Positions 7,927 to 13,639 of a stretch of DNA of 13,639 nt are shown here, one piece after another. Numbering within the stretch: position 1 is the stretch's first letter; each line of letters opens with the position of its first letter. Position numbers and translations under genes: made by a program. This stretch comes from Pholiota molesta (Eukaryota > Basidiomycota > Agaricomycetes > Agaricales > Strophariaceae), in assembly GCA_014925825.1 (NCBI GenBank), contig JACGCK010000578.1, forward strand, positions 1-13,639. The letters run 5' to 3'. Under the pieces are notes generated by a model. It searched no databases and was not told the origin of the DNA. It worked only from the letters and a program-made list of their open reading frames with translations.

Positions 7927-9147
7927 ATGCCATCCTCTCATTGCCAATGCTGCGACTTTCTGGTCGATGACGCATATCAATGCAATCCCGCAGATCCCAA
8001 CATTTGCGGTCCATGTCAACAGATTTCAGACCTGGATACGAAAATCAAAGAAACAAAGATGGCGCTGCTTGGCCTGAGGAACGCGCGTCGAAAGTTGAAG
8101 GAGCAAGCAAATCACAGCCACGATCACCTTAGTCACCGCTTGCCGCCCGAAATTGCAGCCTATATCTTCGAATTCTGCCTTCCCGATGATGTCCTGGACA
8201 TCGCCGTCTATAAAATTCAGAAATCAAACGCGGCCAAATACACCAGATACACGCTTTGTGCTCCATATATCCTTTCAGCTGTTTGCAGAAGATGGAGAAC
8301 TATAGTACATTCAACACCTCGACTCTGGGACACTCTTCTTCTGCGTTTCCAAGCTTTGGGCTCTCGCTTCTCACCCACACCCCACCTCGTCAAAGACTGG
8401 ATAGCTCGCGCCGGACAGCTTCCGCTTTCAGTCAGTTTATATATGGCCAATGCTCTAACATGCGAAGAAGCTCAGGGGAACGCAATCGAGATAATCAACG
8501 TCCTAAACGAGTGTCCCTCTATTCGTTGGCTAAAATACAAAGGCCCCCTCGGATCGTTTGCGAAGATTTTCAAGCTTTTATCGTGTCCTTCTTTGAAGAC
8601 CCTTGTACTCTGCACTTTTCCCTCCATAGAGATTAACATGCCTTTAATTGTCAAATTTCTGGGGAGATCCGGATGTTCTCTGGAGAGGTTATCACTTGCA
8701 GGTTTATCTAATGCAGGCGTCACTTCGTTGTGTTGTGGGATACCAACGTTGCAGCATCTACATGTGGAATTATATCTCCATGTGGGATACCATTTCTTGG
8801 CGCGCCTTGCAGAATTTTCAGCCATTGAAAAAGAACCTCGAAATCTTCCAGCCCTCCGCTCCCTGACTTTGTATATCGAGGCCGTACGCGATGGTTGGAC
8901 GACGACCCTTCCAAATATATTTGGTACTACCTCTGATGGACATTCAACAAGTCATCAAAGACCAGCGCTTGAGTCCGTCCTGATTCACGTATTTCCAAAC
9001 GTGCCAGCCGATTTGAATTCTTCTCTTGAAATCGATAAAGACACACTAAATAGGGTTCTGTCCTTACGGGAGGCAGGTGTGAAGTGGAAGATACTGTTTG
9101 GTCCAGATGGAACGGACATGATTGAGCATGCGGTTGCGCAGCACTAA
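7927..9147 (+). CDS. F-box protein of the Agaricomycete type
   Basis: Single exon, 406 residues, from the ATG at 7927. Layout: a Cys-rich N-terminus (CQCCD, C19, C27, C30), a short basic coiled coil (about 33-62), then the F-box (about 71-137) with LPPEIAAYIFEFCLPDD, an inserted charged loop, and VCRRWRTIVHSTPRLWDTL. The rest is leucine-rich and irregular (for example LKTLVLCTFPSIEI, LERLSLAGLSNAG, LPALRSLTLYIE), as in LRR-like substrate-binding regions. Such proteins link Skp1-Cullin-F-box ubiquitin ligases to substrates; the family is greatly expanded in mushroom-forming fungi and most members have no known target. The frame is intact, unlike the neighbouring conserved genes. The substrate is unknown. 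Confidence 0.88.
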   Translation: MPSSHCQCCDFLVDDAYQCNPADPNICGPCQQISDLDTKIKETKMALLGLRNARRKLKEQANHSHDHLSHRLPPEIAAYIFEFCLPDDVLDIAVYKIQKSNAAKYTRYTLCAPYILSAVCRRWRTIVHSTPRLWDTLLLRFQALGSRFSPTPHLVKDWIARAGQLPLSVSLYMANALTCEEAQGNAIEIINVLNECPSIRWLKYKGPLGSFAKIFKLLSCPSLKTLVLCTFPSIEINMPLIVKFLGRSGCSLERLSLAGLSNAGVTSLCCGIPTLQHLHVELYLHVGYHFLARLAEFSAIEKEPRNLPALRSLTLYIEAVRDGWTTTLPNIFGTTSDGHSTSHQRPALESVLIHVFPNVPADLNSSLEIDKDTLNRVLSLREAGVKWKILFGPDGTDMIEHAVAQH

Positions 9148-9239
9148 GATAATAGAATAACATTTCCCAAGATTTTTGTCTTATCCCTTTACTTGCGATT
9201 TTTTCATCACTAAAAGTACCTTGACTGTTAAGGTTGCAG

Positions 9240-9265
9240 AGGCGAAAATCGAGTTAGGCGAAAAT
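9240..9265 (+). promoter_or_regulatory. Paired AGGCGAAAAT repeats upstream of the METTL14-like gene
   Basis: AGGCGAAAAT occurs at 9240-9249 and 9256-9265, in the same direction and 16 bases apart, about 130-155 bases before the ATG at 9396. GGCGAAAA is close to the E2F/SBF-type core (TTTTCGCC on the other strand). A binding role is inferred only. Confidence 0.3.
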
Positions 9266-9395
9266 GGCCGTTTCAGGCCCGTGTCGGCGTTGACTAATAG
9301 AACCAAATAAGTGGGCGCCTTGTTGACTCGAGGGGCGAATTCGACGAACAACGACAAATGGCTCGAACTTAAGCTAGAGCTTTCAAGGCATAGAA

Positions 9396-11619
9396 ATGTC
9401 AGAAACCACTATAGAATCGACCGTGCAAGCCCTTGCAGAGGCGAATGAATTGCTTGCCGCCCACGCGGCGCTCATCCTACGCGTCCGGTCGTCCCAAAAG
9501 CAGCACCGACAGAAGCTTCATTCTCTATATTCACCCCCTACGGAACTGCTGAGGCTTCCTCTAATACCATCACCGCCCCTTCGCCCCCATTAGATGATAC
9601 GCCTCCATGTTCACCGATACCCGAACCCACCGTCAGACAGGATCTACCCCCGGCGAAACGAGCGCGCGCCGCGAGATATCACAACTATATCCCGGAGGAG
9701 GAAACTATACGGAATGATTATTCGCAGAGATACGTTGATGGAGGAGAATGGCCACAGAATTGGGTTCTCGGTGCTGAACCAGAGCATCGGTTCGAAGAGT
9801 GAGTGCCGCTCAATCAGACAAAGGATATGCAGCTAACCACACTGGCAGATACCCCAAACAGCAGCGTCTGCTGAAGCTGAAGAAGGCCTCGGTCAATGAA
9901 TACGCTCTCCCTCCCTTATACCTCCCGTTCTCTGAGCTCAAGTCCATGCATGGTTCGAAATTTGACGTCATACTTCTCGACCCGCCCTTTTCGTCTACAT
10001 TCACATGGGATCATCTACAAGAAATCAATATTCCATCGCTCGCTGGCGATCCTAGCTTTGTATTCCTCTGGGTAGGAAGCGGGGCCGGGGAAGGCCTCGA
10101 AAGAGGACGCGAGGTGTTGGCGAAGTGGGGTTACCGCCGGTGTGAGGACGTGGTATGGGTGAAAACGAACAAGACGACGAATCGCGGCCCAGGGACGGAT
10201 CCGCCAACTACTTCACTGCTGACACGGACGAAACAACATTGTCTAATGGGCATAAGAGGAACTGTAAGGCGCTCGACTGACAGCTGGTTCGTGCACTGTA
10301 ACGTTGGTACGTCTAATACGTCGGTCAAATAATGATATTGATTTTCTTATTAACCCGATCTCATAGACACAGACGTTATTATATGGGAAGGCGATCCTGC
10401 TGACCCAACCCGGAAGCCGCCAGAGATGTACACTCTCATAGAGAATTTCTGCCTTGGATTCCGCCGTCTCGAAGTCTTCGGGAAACTCTCGTCCCTTCGC
10501 CGCGGATGGGTAACCGCGCTTGCCCCAGGACAGGAAGAACACCTCCCTGCCAGTGGAATGCTTCATGTTGAAGAAGAGGAGGGCGGCCTCGCGACACGAT
10601 GGACGCAGGATTCCTGGGAAGAAGGCGTCAGGCAATTAGCCATTACCGCAAGCGCTAGTACCGGCGGCAACAACACCAGCAATCCAAAGCCCGTCGTGCC
10701 CATGAGCTCAGAAATCGACACTCTGCGTCCTAAATCTCCCGTTCGTCCTGGCCAAAGCCATAGCGCGAACAACAGCGGGAACATGGGTGGAGGCTCGAAC
10801 ACCAATACTGGGCCTGGCGCACAGACGATGGCTATGAGCATGTCCAACATGTCTGGGCCTAGCCGATTCACTTCTGGAGGAGGAGGCGGCGGTGGTGGAG
10901 GAAACAGAGGAGGGAATGCCGGATTCACGAATATGAACAGCGGCCCGATGAACATGCAGAACCAAATGATGGCGCAGAACTCGATGATGGCTCAGCCTAT
11001 GATGGGGATGAACAGCATGGGGATGGGAGTGGGAAACATGGACGAGTTCATGAACGGCTGGAACCCTATGATGGGTCCTATGGGTGGAATGGGCGTCGGT
11101 GGAATGGCTCACGGCGGTGGCGGGGGAATGGGAGTCGGCGGGGGCGCAATGCCTGCTCGAGGCATGAACGGCGTTGGAGGACTCCCCGGAATGGCTACGA
11201 ACCATGGCATGTCGAACAACATGGGTGGTATGCCTGGCGCTGGAAACATGTCATCCTCTATGGGCGCTGCAACGGGTCTTGGTGGGATGCCCATGCACAT
11301 GATGGGACAGATGGGTGTTGGGCAAATGGGCCAAATGGGCATGGGTAATGGATTTCCGGGGCAAGGCGTCGGTGTTGGAGGCGGAAACTTCGGTAATGCT
11401 GGGAATATGCATATGTTCAACAATCCAGCCGCTGCAATGAATGGATGGGCTGGAGACCAAGGGCAATTTGGGGGGATGGAAGCGGGGTGGGTAGAGCGAG
11501 ACGCGGGCGGGATGATGGGCGGCAATATGCCGATGCTGGGAGGTATGGGTATGGGGAACATGGGCATGAATGGGATGGGCATGAACCAGCAATGGGGCGG
11601 AGGAGCCGGAAACTATTGA
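9396..11619 (+). CDS. METTL14: METTL14/Kar4-family MT-A70 protein with long Gly/Met-rich tail
   Basis: MT-A70 family subunit of the mRNA N6-adenosine methyltransferase complex; METTL14 normally supports the catalytic METTL3/Ime4 subunit and RNA binding. Exons: 9396-9798, 9849-10306, 10367-11619; about 704 residues if one missing base in exon 1 is allowed for. Conserved blocks in order: RARYHNYI-type N-terminal region, FDVILLDPPF (D179-F182), FVFLWVGSG, GREVLAKWGYRRCEDVVWVKTNK, RTKQHCLMGIRGTVRRSTD, FVHCNVDTDVII, IENFCLGFRRLEVFG and RRGWVT, which match METTL14 rather than METTL3. DPPF stands where animal METTL14 has EPPL. From about residue 405 on the protein is Gly/Met/Asn-rich, with a run of nine glycines. 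Exon 1 is open from the ATG but shifts frame at the C5 run 9534-9538: upstream frame ends RVRSSQKQHRQKLHSLYS, downstream frame begins TAEASSNTITAPSPP. A single missing C explains this. Confidence 0.9.
10770..11616 (+). repeat. Gly/Met-rich low-complexity coding tail
   Basis: About 280 codons dominated by GGN, ATG and AAY, encoding irregular variants of GMGG, MGxM, GNM and GVGGG, with a nine-glycine tract at 10876-10902. There is no fixed repeat period. The opposite strand of this segment gives long Pro- and His-rich open frames that are artefacts of the composition. Confidence 0.85.
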
Positions 11620-11935
11620 CCCACACTTCGCTTTTTCTTTTTTTTTTCTTGTTTGACGGATTCCTATATGTGGCATGTGTACAGTACCCTACTTATCATT
11701 TTTTGCTATCGTAATACCTCTGTATATATTTATTGAGCATAGTCATACCTTTTCTATATGCTGTTCCATCGTATGCACTGCTTGCGCATCGCTGAAGCGC
11801 CCAAGCGCTCTTTCCGGCATTCGCGGCCCGAGTCCCTAAATTTTGATCGGCTGACATAATCAAGAGGGATTTTGAAGAAGCACTTGACCGCAAAGTTGAT
11901 CTACAACTCCAGCCTTGTTAACGCGTCTTATCGCA
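11620..11935. other. Intergenic region between the METTL14-like gene and NOC2
   Basis: A T-rich tract (about 11631-11651) follows the METTL14-like stop codon, and TATATATTTATT (from 11723) may belong to its 3' end or to the NOC2 promoter. ACGCGT, the MluI cell-cycle box sequence, lies at 11921-11926, ten bases before the NOC2 ATG, probably inside the transcript. No further gene is supported. Confidence 0.45.
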
Positions 11936-13639
11936 ATGGGAAAAGCTACCAAGGCTACTAAAAAGTATGTCGCCAGCGGCCAACTGAAAAAGGCGATTCA
12001 GGCTCGTCACAAACGACAGGAAGTGACGAAGAAAATCCAGAAGCGGAGAGGGAACAAAGACTCCAAGGGCAAGGGACGTGCTTTACCGAGTGCGAGCCAT
12101 GAAGACGACGACGGTGACGACGATGAGGAAGTTCAAAAGCCAGGAAAGAGGTGTGTTGGTTCAGAATTCAAACCTATGTTCAAGGTCATGACCTTTTTTC
12201 AGTTCCAAACATAAGATGACGGTGGATAGTTTCCTCAATGGCGACTTTATGGACGGAAGTGACGACGATGAAGGTTCTGGAGGAGATGTAAGATGTATTT
12301 TTAAATACAGAATTTTTGTTTGCTCACTCCAATCTTATAGATGGGAGGAGACGATTTCGATGAAGACAACGTCGACGACGAAGAAATGTCCGATGACGAT
12401 GGCTCATTCGCTTCCGTAGATGACTTGGATGGTATGTGTTTATTTTATGTCGATATTCACAGTGATTCTAATCAAATATATAGATCTAGATGGTGAAAAG
12501 CATATAATGGAACTCGCGAAACTCGCCGAGAAAGATCCCGAATTCTACAAGTACCTCCAAGAAAACGACAAGGAGCTGCTAGATTTTAACGCTGATGAAC
12601 TTGCCGAAGCAGACTTATCAGATGAAGAGGACGAGGATGGTGATGTCTCGATGGAAGAGGAGGCGCAGGTTCCTATATTGACGAAAGACCATTTGCGACA
12701 ATGGTCAAAATCATTGCTACAGGTAAGCGGAGATGCAAAGTTTGCTCGAGCTCAGGACTCATTTCCTTGTAGCAAAGATCATTACGCTCTCTTCGCAAAC
12801 TTTTGATCGCGTTCCGTTCCGCAGCGCATATGAATGAGGATGGGCAGGTTCTTGCTTGGAGTATTGATAGTTCTTCAGGTGCGTCGATAATTGTTACTTT
12901 ATATCATTTCAAGCTGACCAGCCCTATTAGTCTACAACAAAGTCGTCACCACCGCGTTGAGATACACACCCATGGTATTGGAACACCATGTACCGTATAA
13001 AACGCTACCCAGTGGCAAAATGTACGTGATATATATTATACTTCTATACTTGTTATTCATTATTCCAACAGTAAAGCCCCCGCCCAAACCCCAAAATTCA
13101 AGACGTTGCAAAAACTTATTCTCTCCCACTTCCATAACATCATACATATCTTATCTCAATTAACCGATGAAGATACTTTACGGCTAGCTCTGACCGAGAG
13201 CGCGAAGCTCATTCCTTATATCACCAGTAGCCGTAAATCGGTCAAGGCATATTTGAAGGTTTGTCGTATATCTATATCCATTTTATAGAACATTCTCATT
13301 TACCTTTCTCAAAAAACAGAAATGCCTCGATCTGTGGTCAAGTGGTTCAGATAGTATCCGGATAGCAGCCTTCCTCTCAATTCGGAGGCTCGCTGCCTCA
13401 GCAGATGAATCTGTCATGGATTCCATTCTGAAGGTCAGTCCATGCTGCCGAAGTTTCTGTTACTCATTCTCATGCTTTCTTTACCAGTCCACATACCTCG
13501 CATTGATTCGCAGCTCAAATCTACCAGCGCTCACACTCTTCCTGCAATCAACTTGATGAAAAATTCTGCATCGGAAGTCTTCTGCCTTGACCATGCCACT
13601 GCTTATCAACATGCCTTCGGATACATCCGCCAGCTTGCG
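11936..13639 (+). CDS. NOC2: NOC2, nucleolar 60S ribosome-assembly factor, N-terminal part (cut by right edge)
   Basis: Noc2 pairs with Noc1 and then Noc3 to move pre-60S particles from nucleolus to nucleoplasm. Nine exons are visible: 11936-12150, 12203-12287, 12341-12431, 12484-12722, 12773-12878, 12931-13021, 13072-13258, 13320-13433 and 13488 to the edge; about 427 residues. The start [21 protein letters not shown] is typical and basic; acidic stretches follow ([30 protein letters not shown]). Family landmarks: [78 protein letters not shown], and [20 protein letters not shown] with FGYIRQLA at the edge. All intron phases agree. In the last exon the frame slips by one base at AAA 13517-13519: the peptide [10 protein letters not shown] continues correctly only if one base is missing there. 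Intron 3 has two in-frame acceptors six bases apart (12483 and 12489). Confidence 0.93.

Noticed and set aside
10563..11676. Long minus-strand open frames rich in Pro, His and Ser opposite the METTL14-like tail
   Set aside because: They are the complement of GGN/ATG-rich coding DNA and carry no start context, introns or conserved motifs.

Overview
The window reads as nuclear DNA of a filamentous basidiomycete, most likely an Agaricomycete. Genes are close together, coding regions are cut by many introns of about 45-65 bases with GT...AG ends, and the families fit that group: a secreted SurE-type phosphatase, a single-exon F-box protein with a short coiled coil, and a METTL14-type protein. There is no sign of bacterial operons, ribosome binding sites or CRISPR.

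Layout from left to right: (1) the 5' part of a BiP/Kar2 ER Hsp70 gene on the minus strand (1-788), cut by the left edge, with ACGTG-core sites and a TATA-like box upstream; (2) a long gene-poor stretch (about 900-2227) with a short tandem repeat and an A-rich tract; (3) an unrecognised 265-residue Cys- and Lys-rich protein, minus strand (2228-3025); (4) a six-exon secreted SurE-like phosphatase, minus strand (3437-4614); (5) a 1.07 kb divergent intergenic region with intron-like signals that may be a decayed gene; (6) a four-exon, six-Kelch-repeat protein, plus strand (5684-7376); (7) an F-box protein, plus strand (7927-9147); (8) a METTL14/Kar4-family MT-A70 protein with a roughly 280-300 residue Gly/Met-rich tail, plus strand (9396-11619); (9) the 5' part of NOC2, a 60S ribosome-assembly factor, plus strand (11936 to the right edge).

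The genes do not form one pathway. They are a mix of core housekeeping genes (BiP, METTL14-like, NOC2) and accessory genes (SurE, Kelch, F-box, hypothetical). The most interesting protein is the METTL14-like one: it shows DPPF at the place where animal METTL14 has EPPL, and it carries an extreme Gly/Met/Asn low-complexity tail.

Three conserved genes (BiP, METTL14-like, NOC2) each contain an apparent missing base, two of them within or beside homopolymer runs. In genes expected to be essential or conserved this points to uncorrected sequence errors more than to real pseudogenes, so reading frames near 168-178, 640-780, 9534-9538 and 13517-13519 should be treated with care.
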